A DNA stretch of 64,000 nt from Robiginitalea sp. (GCA_024638915.1 JAHEJJ010000006.1:1-64000), one strand, 5' to 3'; numbered from the stretch's first letter, positions 52,738-62,160 are shown. Notes: generated from the sequence alone by a model not told the origin. Numbers and translations: made by a program.

Positions 52738-53253
52738 ATGGAAACACTAAACTTTCACTCCTTTACCAAGAAAATCTATATCAAAGCGCCTTTGGAGAAA
52801 CTCTACTGGTGCTGGGCTTGTTCAGAAGGGTTGTGCTCCTGGTTCTTAAGGGAGGCGATTTTCACCCAAGAAAAAGACGGAGAGCGGACCCTATCTGAAT
52901 CCATTCAGGCGGGGGATCGGTATACATGGCGTTGGCATAATTGGGATGGTAAAGAAGAAGGTACTGTCCTTCACGCTAATGGGAAGGATACTGTGGAATT
53001 CACCTTTGCAGGGAAAACGCAGGTAAAAGTAGAATTGATCCCTGAAAAAGGATCTGTTCTGGTGGCATTGAAACAATATCATATCCCTACCGATGAAGAG
53101 AGCAAATTACATATTCATGTGGGTTGCAGCAATGGCTGGACCTTCTGGCTTGCCAATTTAAAGGCCTACCTGGAACACAACATCCTACTGCATGAGAAGG
53201 AGCTGGATCTTCGTGCAGTACCCATGGCCGCCTTCGAGTATGTTAACATATAG
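52738..53253 (+). CDS. AHSA1/SRPBCC-domain protein
   Basis: 171 residues: the pattern KKIYIKAPLEKLYWCWACSE, SWFLREAIFT and GGDRYTWRWH-like region with a C-terminal GWTFWLANLKAYLEH is characteristic of Aha1-type (activator of Hsp90 ATPase homologue) START domains. No partner is visible. 4 bp after the serine hydrolase. A terminator follows at 53270. Confidence 0.85.
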   Translation: METLNFHSFTKKIYIKAPLEKLYWCWACSEGLCSWFLREAIFTQEKDGERTLSESIQAGDRYTWRWHNWDGKEEGTVLHANGKDTVEFTFAGKTQVKVELIPEKGSVLVALKQYHIPTDEESKLHIHVGCSNGWTFWLANLKAYLEHNILLHEKELDLRAVPMAAFEYVNI

Positions 53254-53269
53254 ATATGGTCGAAATAAA

Positions 53270-53293
53270 AAAGCACCGCGAAGGCGGTGCTTT
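53270..53293. terminator. Bidirectional intrinsic terminator
   Basis: AAAGCACCGC and GCGGTGCTTT form a perfect 10-bp stem with a 4-nt loop, with A-run on the left and T-run on the right. It separates the AHSA1 gene (+) and the fasciclin gene (-), ending 20 bp from the latter's stop. Confidence 0.92.
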
Positions 53294-53313
53294 AAAGTCA
53301 AAGAGTTTTGTTA

Positions 53314-53832
53314 TTAAGGCATCACAACATCTTCGATAATGTGGATCACGCCGTTAGAAGCCATAACATCGGTCTTGGTGATCTTGCTGTAATTACCGCT
53401 TTGGTCCATCAGAAAAATTCCTCCATCTTTTTCTACTGCTGTAAGCGTGGAACCATTTAAGGTTGTCAACTCAGCTTTGCCATTTCCGGCTTTTAATGCA
53501 TTTACTACATCGGCAGCAGCTATCTTACCAGAGACTACATGATAGGTAAGAATACCGGATAGTTTTTCTTTATTCTCGGGCTGAAGCAGACTGTTAAATG
53601 CAGTGGCATCAATTTTAGCAAATCCGGAATTGACCGGGGCAAAAACGGTAAAGGGCCCATCTCCCTGTAATGCTCCTACAAGGTCGGCTGCTTTTAAAGC
53701 CGTTACAAGCGTACTGAAATCGTCGACCGAAGCCGCTATCTCTACAATGTTTTTAGTATTGTTTTGAGCATTTACAGCGGTTGTCCCAAAAAAGAATACT
53801 GCTGAAGCAAGTAAAAAAAGCAATTTTTTCAT
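53314..53832 (-). CDS. Fasciclin-domain secreted protein
   Basis: 172 residues: signal peptide (LLFLLASAVFFFGTTAVNAQ) followed by one fasciclin/FAS1 domain with FSTLVTALKAADL, GPFTVFAPVNSGFAKI, LTYHVVSGKI and GVIHIIEDVV. Cell-surface or periplasmic adhesion-like function. It is divergent from the SigK-type sigma/anti-sigma pair, 71 bp away, which fits a target of that sigma factor. Confidence 0.95.
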   Translation of the reverse strand: MKKLLFLLASAVFFFGTTAVNAQNNTKNIVEIAASVDDFSTLVTALKAADLVGALQGDGPFTVFAPVNSGFAKIDATAFNSLLQPENKEKLSGILTYHVVSGKIAAADVVNALKAGNGKAELTTLNGSTLTAVEKDGGIFLMDQSGNYSKITKTDVMASNGVIHIIEDVVMP

Positions 53833-53903
53833 GATTTGTTTTTTAGATATAGTTAAAATTAAAAATACTGTTACCCCTATTTACACACAGATTTATCATT
53901 AAG

Positions 53904-54509
53904 ATGACCAAAGATGAATTTTATCATATATTTAACAAAGCTATGAAAGAAGACACATCCGACTTGTTTCTTATCGATCGATTGAAGAACGGTGAAAAAA
54001 ATGCCCTGTATCCTTTATATGATAAATATTCAGGGGCTCTGTTTGGCGTTATCGTTCGAATGTGCAGAGACAAGGAGCTTGCCGAAGACCTCTTACAGGA
54101 GTCATTTATAAAAATCTGGGAAAAGATAGAATCTTATAAACCCGGGAGGGGTAAGTTTTATACCTGGGCCTACAGGATATGCAGGAACACCACATTGAAC
54201 CATTTAAGAAAGTCTTCACCCCTCATCCAGCAAGAAGATTTAAGTGTATATAAGGATGTAACAGATGAAATGCCTTCTGAACCTTATGAACAATTAAAAG
54301 GGGTATTGAAAAAACTGGAACCCCATCATCAGGAAGCGATAAGACTGGTCTACTTTAAGGGTTACACCCATAAAGAGGCTCATGAATTTATGGGGGTTCC
54401 GCTGGGAACATTTAAATCGTACATCAGACAGGCGTTATTGAAATTAAGATCGATTCGTTCAGAATTGTATCATGTTTTGATTGTAATTGAGGTTTTGGCT
54501 AATGGATAG
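53904..54509 (+). CDS. ECF-type sigma-70 factor (SigK-like)
   Basis: 201 residues: sigma region 2 with LYPLYDKYSGALFGVIVRMC and KELAEDLLQESFIKIWEKIE, and region 4 with VYFKGYTHKEAHEFMGVPLG followed by TFKSYIRQALLKLR. SigK-like architecture with a following RskA-like anti-sigma factor. The two genes overlap by 8 bp (start 54502 inside the sigma gene), so equal output is likely. Confidence 0.93.
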   Translation: MTKDEFYHIFNKAMKEDTSDLFLIDRLKNGEKNALYPLYDKYSGALFGVIVRMCRDKELAEDLLQESFIKIWEKIESYKPGRGKFYTWAYRICRNTTLNHLRKSSPLIQQEDLSVYKDVTDEMPSEPYEQLKGVLKKLEPHHQEAIRLVYFKGYTHKEAHEFMGVPLGTFKSYIRQALLKLRSIRSELYHVLIVIEVLANG

Positions 54510-55284
54510 GAAGAGAATCATAGAAGAAGGATTGTTAGAACGATATGCACTAGGTACACTCGCTACAGACGAGGAAACCGAGCTTATTGAGGCTTTATTG
54601 ATAGATGAAGGCCTTAAGGAACAACTGGCAGAATTTGAAGCTGAATTCGAACAAATTGGCCTGGAAAACGCCATTGCACCTCCTGCCCGCGTTAAAGAAC
54701 AGCTTCGAAAATCATTGGAAGCGGTTAGTCTGCCGGCTCCTTCTTCAGTTTCGAAGTCCTCTTCTGTATTACAGTCGGGCAGGCTCATGGTGGCCGCCAG
54801 CATGGCTGCACTATTCGCCCTGGGTGCTTTCTGGCTGTATGTACAATGGCAGACGTCTATAGAAGATCTCAATACGCTGCAGACGCAAACCAATCAACTA
54901 CAGGAACGACTTGATGGACTTGAACAGCAATACGATACCACAAGAGAGCGTTATGCCACCATAAATGATCCCAAAACCATCCCGCTATATCTGGTAGGAA
55001 ATCAGAATTCACCGGAAACCAGAGTCGTCGCTTACGTCAATCATGAAGACAAAACGGTCATTGTAAACGGACTAGGACTTGTAGCCCTTGAAAGAGAGAA
55101 AGCATATCAGATGTGGGCCGATGTTGAAGGTGAAATGATCAATATGGGATTGATCCCCGTCGGTGAAGAGTATATTCCGCTGCGGTACATCGATAAAGCC
55201 GAGTCCTTAAATATTACGGTTGAACCCGCCGGTGGCAGCGAACACCCTACCGTGCAGAACCTGATCACTAACGTATATCTATAG
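54502..55284 (+). CDS. RskA-like anti-sigma factor
   Basis: 260 residues from ATG 54502. N-terminal cytoplasmic sigma-binding region (YALGTLATDEETELIEALLI), a single membrane segment at about 95-114 (MVAASMAALFALGAFWLYVQ), a coiled coil (about 120-155) and a C-terminal periplasmic RskA domain (NHEDKTVIVNGLGLVALERE and MWADVEGEMINMG). Holds the SigK-like factor inactive until a periplasmic or redox signal triggers release. Confidence 0.9.
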   Translation: MDRKRIIEEGLLERYALGTLATDEETELIEALLIDEGLKEQLAEFEAEFEQIGLENAIAPPARVKEQLRKSLEAVSLPAPSSVSKSSSVLQSGRLMVAASMAALFALGAFWLYVQWQTSIEDLNTLQTQTNQLQERLDGLEQQYDTTRERYATINDPKTIPLYLVGNQNSPETRVVAYVNHEDKTVIVNGLGLVALEREKAYQMWADVEGEMINMGLIPVGEEYIPLRYIDKAESLNITVEPAGGSEHPTVQNLITNVYL

Positions 55285-55286
55285 TT

Positions 55287-56588
55287 CTACGCAGGCTTGC
55301 CGTAAAGATCATAATCGGTGGCCTCGATGATTTCGACATCGACAAAATCACCGGTTTTCATATAGTAATCCGACGCATCGATCAAAACCTCGTTGTCAAC
55401 ATCGGGTGAGTCGATTTCGGTTCGGCCAACAAAATAGGCGCCTTCCTTTCGATCGATCAGACATCGCAACACACCACCTACTTTTTGCTGGTTGAGTTCC
55501 CAGGAAATCTGAGATTGAATCTCCATTATCTGATTGGCACGGTCCTTTTTTGTTTCTTCCGAAACATCGTCTTCAAGCATGAAGGCGTGTGTATTCTCCT
55601 CATGACTGTATGTAAAACATCCCAACCGATCGAAACGGGTCTCACCAACCCATTCCTTAAGGATTTGAAAGTCTTGCTCGGTTTCGCCCGGATAGCCTAC
55701 AATCAATGTGGTACGAATCGCTATGCCGGGAACCATCTGCCTGAATTTTTTCAATAAGCTATCGGTTTTCTCCTTAGTGGTACCCCTGCGCATGCTCTTT
55801 AAGATCGGATCGGAAATGTGCTGCAGCGGGATATCGATATAGTTACAGACCTTGGGTTCCTCCCGCATTACTTCGAGTACATCGAGTGGAAAACCACTGG
55901 GAAATGCATAATGCAATCGTATCCATTCTATTCCTTCCACTTTTACCAGGGCACGCAATAGTTTAGCCAGATCTCTTTTTTTGTATAGATCCAGACCATA
56001 GTAGGTAAGATCCTGGGCGATGAGTATCACTTCCTTCACGCCATCTCTGGCCAGTTGTGTCGTTTCTGCGACCAATTCTTCGATCGGTTTACTTCTATGC
56101 TTTCCTCTCATTAGCGGAATAGCACAAAAGGAACACGGCCGGTCGCATCCTTCCGCAATTTTTAGATATGCATAGCTCTTTGGTGTGGTTAAGAGCCTTT
56201 CACCCAGGAGTTCGTGTTTGTAATCGGCTTTAAGCACCTTGAGCAATGCCGGCAGATCGCTTGTGCCAAAATAGGCATCTACATTTGGAATCTCTTTTTC
56301 CAGATCGGGTTTATAGCGTTCGCTCAGACATCCGGTAACAAAGACTTTATCTACTACCCCGGCTTCCTTCTTTTTCACAAAATCCAATATGGTGTTTACG
56401 CTTTCCTCCTTGGCATTATCGATAAAACCGCAAGTGTTGATAACGACGATATTGCCTTCTTCCTCATGGGCAACATCCTTTCCGTTTGCCCGCAACTGTC
56501 CCATCAATACCTCGGAATCATAGACGTTCTTTGAACATCCGAGTGTTACCACGTTGATCTTATTTTTTTTAAGCGATTTTGTTCTCAT
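55287..56588 (-). CDS. rimO: Ribosomal protein S12 methylthiotransferase
   Basis: 433 residues: N-terminal UPF0004 domain with VTLGCSKNVYDSEVLMGQL, radical SAM CxxxCxxC motif in GCDRPCSFCAIPLMRGKHRS, and a C-terminal TRAM domain. It inserts methylthio groups at Asp of ribosomal protein S12. Starts 3 bp from the anti-sigma gene's stop (opposite strands). Confidence 0.96.
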   Translation of the reverse strand: MRTKSLKKNKINVVTLGCSKNVYDSEVLMGQLRANGKDVAHEEEGNIVVINTCGFIDNAKEESVNTILDFVKKKEAGVVDKVFVTGCLSERYKPDLEKEIPNVDAYFGTSDLPALLKVLKADYKHELLGERLLTTPKSYAYLKIAEGCDRPCSFCAIPLMRGKHRSKPIEELVAETTQLARDGVKEVILIAQDLTYYGLDLYKKRDLAKLLRALVKVEGIEWIRLHYAFPSGFPLDVLEVMREEPKVCNYIDIPLQHISDPILKSMRRGTTKEKTDSLLKKFRQMVPGIAIRTTLIVGYPGETEQDFQILKEWVGETRFDRLGCFTYSHEENTHAFMLEDDVSEETKKDRANQIMEIQSQISWELNQQKVGGVLRCLIDRKEGAYFVGRTEIDSPDVDNEVLIDASDYYMKTGDFVDVEIIEATDYDLYGKPA

Positions 56589-56612
56589 AGATGGGCCCTA
56601 TAAAGGTTCTTG

Positions 56613-57470
56613 TTAATCCTGTCTCAACATTTCTTCCCAAAGCACGATATTCTTCTGATTCATACGTACAAACTCGTCCTTACCCAATGATTCCGACAAT
56701 TCCATGGACATCCGGGCAGACCTTATCGCCTGGTCATACTGACCCAGTTCTGCTTCAACAAGAGATTTCACACGATGGAAATAGTAGGTATCACCCCCAA
56801 TTTGGATCGCTTTGTTAAGATAATCCAATGCCTTCTGCGGCGTTTTGCCCTGTTCCTGTAAATAGCGCCCGGCTTCATAGTACGTCTGTGCAGAGGGGTT
56901 TTCTTTAATCTGATTATCGATTTCAACGAGCATAAGACTATGGGTATCCACCTTGATGGGGATGGTTATCCTTGTGTACTCCCATTGCCAGATCATATCC
57001 ATACTTTCGTGATCTATTCTATCGAAACTGATCTCGAAATTCTCTTTTAGCGTATCGATTGCTTCGGGGATGACCTTAATCCTGAAAACGTCTTCTGCGG
57101 GATCATATTTTTCGCGTCCATCACCCCAATGTTCTGTATTGGCGTGAAAGACCACCTCCCACTCTTTCTCCTGGGGAAAAGCATAGAGTGCATAGGTTCC
57201 AGGGAGGAGCTTATTACCAGCTACATAGATAGGGGTATTATTTGAAAATTTTGTCGACTCATTAGCCCCTACTCTCCAGATCCTTCCATAGGGCACCAGA
57301 TCACCTATAATAGAACGGCCTCGAACGCCCGGCCTGGAGTAGATCACTTTAATGGTAGCAAAACCCAGTTCCTGTTCGTTGACGGTCTTAGGGCTTATCC
57401 TGGGATGGGCGATTTGCGCCTTTAGACCGGTGAGGAATAAAAAAATCGAAACATATAAGCAGAGCCTCAC
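56613..57470 (-). CDS. DUF2911 plus TPR secreted protein
   Basis: 285 residues: signal peptide (LYVSIFLFLTGLKAQ), DUF2911 domain (ISPKTVNEQELGFATIKVIY and VPYGRIWRVGANESTKF, EKEWEVVFHAN), and a C-terminal pair of TPR-like helices (PSAQTYYEAGRYLQEQGKTP). Function unknown; probably periplasmic. The start shares 1 bp with the end of ftsY. Confidence 0.9.
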   Translation of the reverse strand: MRLCLYVSIFLFLTGLKAQIAHPRISPKTVNEQELGFATIKVIYSRPGVRGRSIIGDLVPYGRIWRVGANESTKFSNNTPIYVAGNKLLPGTYALYAFPQEKEWEVVFHANTEHWGDGREKYDPAEDVFRIKVIPEAIDTLKENFEISFDRIDHESMDMIWQWEYTRITIPIKVDTHSLMLVEIDNQIKENPSAQTYYEAGRYLQEQGKTPQKALDYLNKAIQIGGDTYYFHRVKSLVEAELGQYDQAIRSARMSMELSESLGKDEFVRMNQKNIVLWEEMLRQD

Positions 57471-58429
57471 TATTCTGATTTGAAAAAGGAGTCGACGAAC
57501 TCGTATTTGTTAAAAACCTGCAGGTCTTCCAACCCTTCTCCCACCCCGATATATTTTACCGGGATCTGGAACTGATCGGAAATTCCGATGACGACGCCAC
57601 CTTTTGCAGTACCATCGAGTTTGGTAATACCCAACGTGGTGACCTCGGTAGCTTTGGTGAACTGTTTTGCCTGCTCAAAGGCGTTTTGACCAGTTGATCC
57701 ATCGAGGACGAGCAACACCTCGTGCGGTGCATCGGGAATGATCTTTTGCATCACCCGTTTTACTTTACCCAATTCGTTCATCAGGTTGACTTTATTATGT
57801 AGCCTTCCAGCTGTGTCGATCAGCACTACATCTGCCTGCTGGCTCAGTGCCGAACTTAGCGTATCGTAAGCAACCGAAGCCGGATCACTTCCCATTTTCT
57901 GTTTTACAATGGGCACATCGACCCTTTTAGCCCATACCTCCAATTGGTCTATAGCGGCAGCGCGGAAGGTGTCTGCAGCACCAAGGATCACTTTAAGGCC
58001 CTGCTTTTTGAATTGATAGGCCAGTTTACCAATGGAAGTCGTTTTACCGACACCATTAACGCCCACCACCATAATTACATAAGGCCGCTGTTCTTCCGGG
58101 ATCCTGAATTCGGTTTCTTCCCCTATATGGGTTTCAGACAACAAGGATGCGATTTCCTCCCTCAAAATTAAATTGAGTTCCTCGGTTCCCATATATTTAT
58201 CGCGAGATACGCGTTCTTCGATCCGGTCGATGATCTTTAAAGTAGTATCGACCCCAACATCCGAAGTTACCAGTACTTCCTCAAGGTTATCCAAAACATC
58301 TTCATCAACCTTCGCTTTTCCGGCTACGGCCTTGCTTAGTTTAGCAAAAAAACTGGTCTTGGATTTTTCGAGACCTTTGTCTAAACTCTCCTTTTTACTG
58401 TCAGAAAATATTTTCTTAAATAAGCTCAT
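57470..58429 (-). CDS. ftsY: Signal recognition particle receptor
   Basis: 319 residues with the NG-domain of FtsY: N-domain helices, then GTPase motifs GVNGVGKTTSIGKLA, DTFRAAAIDQL, DTAGRLHNK and TKLDGTAKGG. It docks ribosome-SRP complexes at the membrane. Short acidic/basic N-terminus typical for Bacteroidota. Confidence 0.96.
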   Translation of the reverse strand: MSLFKKIFSDSKKESLDKGLEKSKTSFFAKLSKAVAGKAKVDEDVLDNLEEVLVTSDVGVDTTLKIIDRIEERVSRDKYMGTEELNLILREEIASLLSETHIGEETEFRIPEEQRPYVIMVVGVNGVGKTTSIGKLAYQFKKQGLKVILGAADTFRAAAIDQLEVWAKRVDVPIVKQKMGSDPASVAYDTLSSALSQQADVVLIDTAGRLHNKVNLMNELGKVKRVMQKIIPDAPHEVLLVLDGSTGQNAFEQAKQFTKATEVTTLGITKLDGTAKGGVVIGISDQFQIPVKYIGVGEGLEDLQVFNKYEFVDSFFKSE

Positions 58430-58464
58430 ATTCTAAAAATCGCCCCGCAAAGGTACGAAATAAA

Positions 58465-58495
58465 AAAGCCGCTATCGGTAAACAACAGCGGCTCA
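58465..58495 (-). terminator. Intrinsic terminator after DUF4295
   Basis: On the minus strand AGCCGCT and AGCGGCT form the stem, and TTTTTTATTT follows. It lies after the stop of the DUF4295 gene (58515) and closes the rpmB operon before ftsY. Confidence 0.8.
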
Positions 58496-58514
58496 ATATC
58501 TTTGTTATGATCTG

Positions 58515-58667
58515 TTATTTCTTAGATAACCAGTCGTTGACCACTTCCGGAGGCATGATCGATTCTACAAAAGTATAGGCCCCTGTCTTAGGAGATTTTA
58601 CCATTTTGATCGCCTTTGTCAGTCTTTTTGAAGAGCTCTGTAATGTTGCTACCGTTTTCTTTGCCAT
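58515..58667 (-). CDS. DUF4295 small ribosome-linked protein
   Basis: 50 residues: MAKKTVATLQSSSKRLTKAI, then a KSPKTGAYTFVESIMPPEVV and the end NDWLSKK. This tiny basic family is found directly after rpmG in Bacteroidota, as here (6 bp downstream). Possibly a ribosome-associated subunit. Third gene of the operon. Confidence 0.92.
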   Translation of the reverse strand: MAKKTVATLQSSSKRLTKAIKMVKSPKTGAYTFVESIMPPEVVNDWLSKK

Positions 58668-58673
58668 GACGCC

Positions 58674-58856
58674 TTATTTAATTTCTTTGTGAACGGTCAT
58701 TTTGTTCAGGATGGGATTGAATTTCTTCATCTCGATCCTGTCTGGTGTGTTCTTTTTATTCTTGGTGGTGATGTACCTCGATGTACCAGGCTTGCCGGAA
58801 GTTTTGTGTTCCGTGCATTCCAATATTACCTGTACCCTGTTGCCTTTCTTTGCCAT
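58674..58856 (-). CDS. rpmG: Ribosomal protein L33
   Basis: 60 residues: [38 protein letters not shown], ending MTVHKEIK. The zinc-ribbon Cys of older L33 types is absent (only one Cys), so it is the zinc-independent type. Between rpmB and DUF4295. Confidence 0.97.
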   Translation of the reverse strand: MAKKGNRVQVILECTEHKTSGKPGTSRYITTKNKKNTPDRIEMKKFNPILNKMTVHKEIK

Positions 58857-58866
58857 CGCAACAAAT

Positions 58867-59103
58867 TTACTTGATTATACCATTTTTCCTGGCTTCTTTC
58901 AAAACCGCGGAAATTCCTTTCTTATTAATAGTTTTCAACGCTCTGGCAGAAACCTTTAAGGTTATCCAACGATCCTCTTCAGGAATGTAAAAACGCTTCT
59001 TGGAGAGATTAACATCGAATCTTCTCCTGGTTTTATTGATAGCGAAAGACACGTTGTTTCCGAACATTGCCCTCTTTCCTGTGATTTCGCATACTTTAGA
59101 CAT
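58867..59103 (-). CDS. rpmB: Ribosomal protein L28
   Basis: 78 residues: [40 protein letters not shown] and [19 protein letters not shown]. Lead gene of the rpmB-rpmG-DUF4295 operon, downstream of cinA on the same strand. Confidence 0.97.
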   Translation of the reverse strand: MSKVCEITGKRAMFGNNVSFAINKTRRRFDVNLSKKRFYIPEEDRWITLKVSARALKTINKKGISAVLKEARKNGIIK

Positions 59104-59175
59104 CGTGCTACCTTTTTATTGGTTTTTAACAGGCTGCAAATTTAGATCATTTTTGTGGGAACACAAAAATCTTTT

Positions 59176-60423
59176 CTAGAATTTTAGGATTTCTTTTTGC
59201 AGCATCTGCAAGGCCATGTGAACGGATTTCTGTACAATTCTCGTTCGATGGTTCCCCATGGTAAATTGCTCTGCATAGACATTTTCTGGGGTAGCCACCG
59301 CTATAAAAACCGTTCCTATATCGGCATCTGAATCTCCTTTAGTAGGGCCTGCATTTCCTGTGGTGGCGACAGCAAAATCCGAGCCGGTGAGCCGTTTTAC
59401 ACTCTTGGCCATCGCCATGGCTACTTCGGCGCTCACCACCGAATGTTTTTCCACCATTTCAACTGGAATCTTCAGCAGGTCGATCTTTACCGAAGTAGCA
59501 TAACTAACCACACTACCTTTAAAATAGACCGATGCACCAGGCACAGAGGTCAACTGCTCTGCAATCTTCCCTCCTGTAAAACTCTCTGCCGTTGACAGAG
59601 ACTTCTTTTTCTCTGTAAAAAGCTTTCCGAGGGTAACTTCGATAGAACCCTGTTCTTCCTCACCATAGATAAGATCACCTATCGTATTGTATAATTGCAC
59701 CGCCACACGGTTCACATCTTCCACAATCCGATCTTTTACCTTGCCTTTAGCCGTTAACCTAAGCCTGACTTTTCCCAAATTTGGGAGGTAGGCCAGTTTT
59801 ACAGAGGCCGGAAGGTTTAGTTCGATATCTGAAATACGCTCCGCTATAGCACTCTCACCCAAACCATAGGTGATCAGCGTTTTATGATAGATAAATGGGC
59901 GGTCAAAGGAATCTGCCAGCTTAGGGATCACTTCCCTGTGCATAAGATGTTTCATCTCGAAAGGTACCCCGGGCAGGGAAACGAATATGGCCTTATTGCC
60001 CTTCATCCACATCCCAGGTGCAGTTCCATATTTATTGTGAAGCACCTCGGCCCTGGAGGGTACAAGAGCTTGTCTTCTGTTGACCTCGGAAATCGGGGTA
60101 TTTATGTATTTTTCGAAGAGTTCTTCTACATGGGCCAGGACCCCAGGGTCTGATACCAGGGTATCGTTGAGAAACTCGCATAATGTCTTTTTGGTAATGT
60201 CGTCTTTGGTAGGACCTAATCCGCCTGTGGTGATAATCACTTCGGCTCTTTCTTCTGCTTCTTCAAAGGCTTTAAGGATATGTTCCCTGTCGTCCTGAAC
60301 CGTGGTGATCTGGAAGACAGAGATGCCAATTTTATTCAACTCCGAAGCGATATAGGCAGAATTTGTGTCGACGATCTGCCCGATAAGAATCTCATCGCCA
60401 ATGGTGATGATCTCTGCAAACAT
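59176..60423 (-). CDS. cinA: CinA-family protein with amidase domain
   Basis: 415 residues: N-terminal MoCF/COG1058 domain (ITIGDEILIGQIVDTNSAYI and TTGGLGPTKDDITK) and C-terminal CinA domain (SLSTAESFTGGKIAEQLTSV and GNAGPTKGDSD). This form has nicotinamide-nucleotide amidase and ADP-ribose pyrophosphatase activity in the family. Starts one base after the following gene's stop. Confidence 0.94.
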   Translation of the reverse strand: MFAEIITIGDEILIGQIVDTNSAYIASELNKIGISVFQITTVQDDREHILKAFEEAEERAEVIITTGGLGPTKDDITKKTLCEFLNDTLVSDPGVLAHVEELFEKYINTPISEVNRRQALVPSRAEVLHNKYGTAPGMWMKGNKAIFVSLPGVPFEMKHLMHREVIPKLADSFDRPFIYHKTLITYGLGESAIAERISDIELNLPASVKLAYLPNLGKVRLRLTAKGKVKDRIVEDVNRVAVQLYNTIGDLIYGEEEQGSIEVTLGKLFTEKKKSLSTAESFTGGKIAEQLTSVPGASVYFKGSVVSYATSVKIDLLKIPVEMVEKHSVVSAEVAMAMAKSVKRLTGSDFAVATTGNAGPTKGDSDADIGTVFIAVATPENVYAEQFTMGNHRTRIVQKSVHMALQMLQKEILKF

Positions 60424-60764
60424 CAGAAATTAAAGTCTTTTCGAAGCTCCGATATAACCTGTAAAACGTCTTTTTTAAGCAAGGGGAATTTGAGTTCTAT
60501 TTCCTGGCTGTTCTCCGAACTTTTACCCAATGTCTCGATTTCCAGAGCGGTAGCCCTGGTCTGCTCCATCCCGAGAAGATCAACATTGGGTTTTATCTTA
60601 TGAGCCAGTTTATAGACATTCTCGAAGTCCTTTTCCCTGATAGCAATTTCCAGTGCTTCCAGATCTATCGGAACTTCTTCCAAAAAGACCGTGATCACCG
60701 AATGGACGAAATCCTCATCGCCAGCCGCCATTTCCTGTAATTTATCCAGACTGTATATCATCAC
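60423..60764 (-). CDS. Histidine phosphotransfer (Hpt) domain protein
   Basis: 113 residues. Hpt signature with the phospho-His in LAHKIKPNVDLLGM, an all-helical four-helix pattern, no other domain. It relays phosphate in a multi-step phosphorelay. Its gene overlaps cinA by 1 bp and the FAH gene by 4 bp. No kinase lies next to it. Confidence 0.9.
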   Translation of the reverse strand: MMIYSLDKLQEMAAGDEDFVHSVITVFLEEVPIDLEALEIAIREKDFENVYKLAHKIKPNVDLLGMEQTRATALEIETLGKSSENSQEIELKFPLLKKDVLQVISELRKDFNF

Positions 60765-61372
60765 TTAATTTTTACAGATAGTAATTCTTCTTTTTCGAGC
60801 GTACCCGAAAGGTAATCATTTGGATGTATTTTACCAACCCCCGCAGGGGTTCCGGTAAAAATAACATCTCCTTTTTTGAGCATAAAAAATTTGGAAACAT
60901 AGGAGACGATCTCATCTATCTTCCACAACATTAACGAAGTATTTCCCTTTTGGACCGGTTCGCCGTTCCTGTATAGCGCAAAGTCGATGTTGTTTATATC
61001 AGCATACCTGGTTTTGGGGACCCATTTACCGATGACTGCAGATCCGTCGAATCCCTTGGCTTTTTCCCAGGGCAGTCCTTTGGCTTTTAAAGCGGTCTGC
61101 AGATCACGGGCCGTAAAATCAATACCCAAACTGATCTGGTCATAATAATTAGATGAAAATTTTGGATCGATATGCTTGCCGACCTTTTTTATTTTTACCA
61201 ATACTTCGAGTTCATAATGCACATCTTCTGTGAACTCCGGGATGTAAAAATCCTGTTCCCTGGGCAGTACGGCAGAGTCGGGTTTTATAAACACCACGGG
61301 TTCATCGGGTCGCTCATTCTGCAATTCCTCTATATGTTCCGAATAATTCCGACCTATGCAAATGATCTTCAT
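60761..61372 (-). CDS. Fumarylacetoacetate hydrolase family protein
   Basis: 203 residues: FAH fold with IICIGRNYSEHIEE, FYIPEFTEDVHYELEVLVKI, SLGIDFTARDLQTALKAKGL and GDVIFTGTPAGVG. Divalent-metal site Glu/Glu/Asp of the family seems kept. Acts on acylpyruvate-type or oxaloacetate-type substrates. In the group with Hpt and exonuclease genes, probably one operon. Confidence 0.92.
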   Translation of the reverse strand: MKIICIGRNYSEHIEELQNERPDEPVVFIKPDSAVLPREQDFYIPEFTEDVHYELEVLVKIKKVGKHIDPKFSSNYYDQISLGIDFTARDLQTALKAKGLPWEKAKGFDGSAVIGKWVPKTRYADINNIDFALYRNGEPVQKGNTSLMLWKIDEIVSYVSKFFMLKKGDVIFTGTPAGVGKIHPNDYLSGTLEKEELLSVKIK

Positions 61373-61383
61373 ACCAGGTGGGA

Positions 61384-62160
61384 TTAGTTCAATTTGTTGT
61401 TCAACCGATTCAGTTTGATCTGCGTAAGCACTTTTTTAGTATACAGCGGAAAATCTGCATTTAAGATCCAACCGAAATAGCCGGGTTCCTTATCGAGGAT
61501 CTCCTCTACCTTCTTGCCATTGTGCTTTCCAAATGTAAAAATCGGTTCTCCTTCCTCATCCCTGCCTATGAATCCGGCAAAATCCATCGAGTTCTTTCGA
61601 TTAGAAAACTCCGAGAGTTTTTTTATATCGTTTTCCAGTTCAGGATAACGATCCAATTGTGAGAGCAGTACCTCATAAGTAGCAAGGGTATCGGCCTCCG
61701 CACTATGGGCTTCTTTTAGCTCTTTATCGCAGTAAAATTTGTAGGCAGCCTCCAGAGTACGCTTTTCCATCTTGTGGAAAATAGTTTGTACATCTACCGA
61801 AACCATGTTCTTCATTTCAAAATCAACCTCAGCCCTGAGCATTTCCTCGGCCAACAAGGGTATATCGAATCGATCGGAATTGTATCCGCCCAGATCACTG
61901 TCTTTGACCATCTGGTATACCTCTTTTGAAATCGATTTAAAGTGGGGCTCATCGGCAACTTTTTCATCCGAAATTCCATGTATGGCAGTAGCTTCAGCGG
62001 GTATGGGGATTCCAGGGTTTACCAGCCAGGTCTTGCTAAGTTTTTTTCCATCGGGAAATACCTTGAGAATGGATATCTCCACAATACGGTCCTTAGCCAC
62101 ATTGGTGCCGGTTGTTTCAAGGTCAAAAAAGCAAATAGGTTTATTGAGATTCAAGTCCAT
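61384..62160 (-). CDS. DnaQ-family 3'-5' exonuclease
   Basis: 258 residues. DEDDh exonuclease: Exo I FFDLETTGTN, Exo II DLGGYNSDRFDIPLL and Exo III HSAEADTLATYEVL (the last His/Asp). C-terminal ~90 residues (FIGRDEEGEPIFTFGKHNGK) are an extra domain typical of flavobacterial members. Works on DNA ends in repair or as a proofreader. Confidence 0.9.
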   Translation of the reverse strand: MDLNLNKPICFFDLETTGTNVAKDRIVEISILKVFPDGKKLSKTWLVNPGIPIPAEATAIHGISDEKVADEPHFKSISKEVYQMVKDSDLGGYNSDRFDIPLLAEEMLRAEVDFEMKNMVSVDVQTIFHKMEKRTLEAAYKFYCDKELKEAHSAEADTLATYEVLLSQLDRYPELENDIKKLSEFSNRKNSMDFAGFIGRDEEGEPIFTFGKHNGKKVEEILDKEPGYFGWILNADFPLYTKKVLTQIKLNRLNNKLN

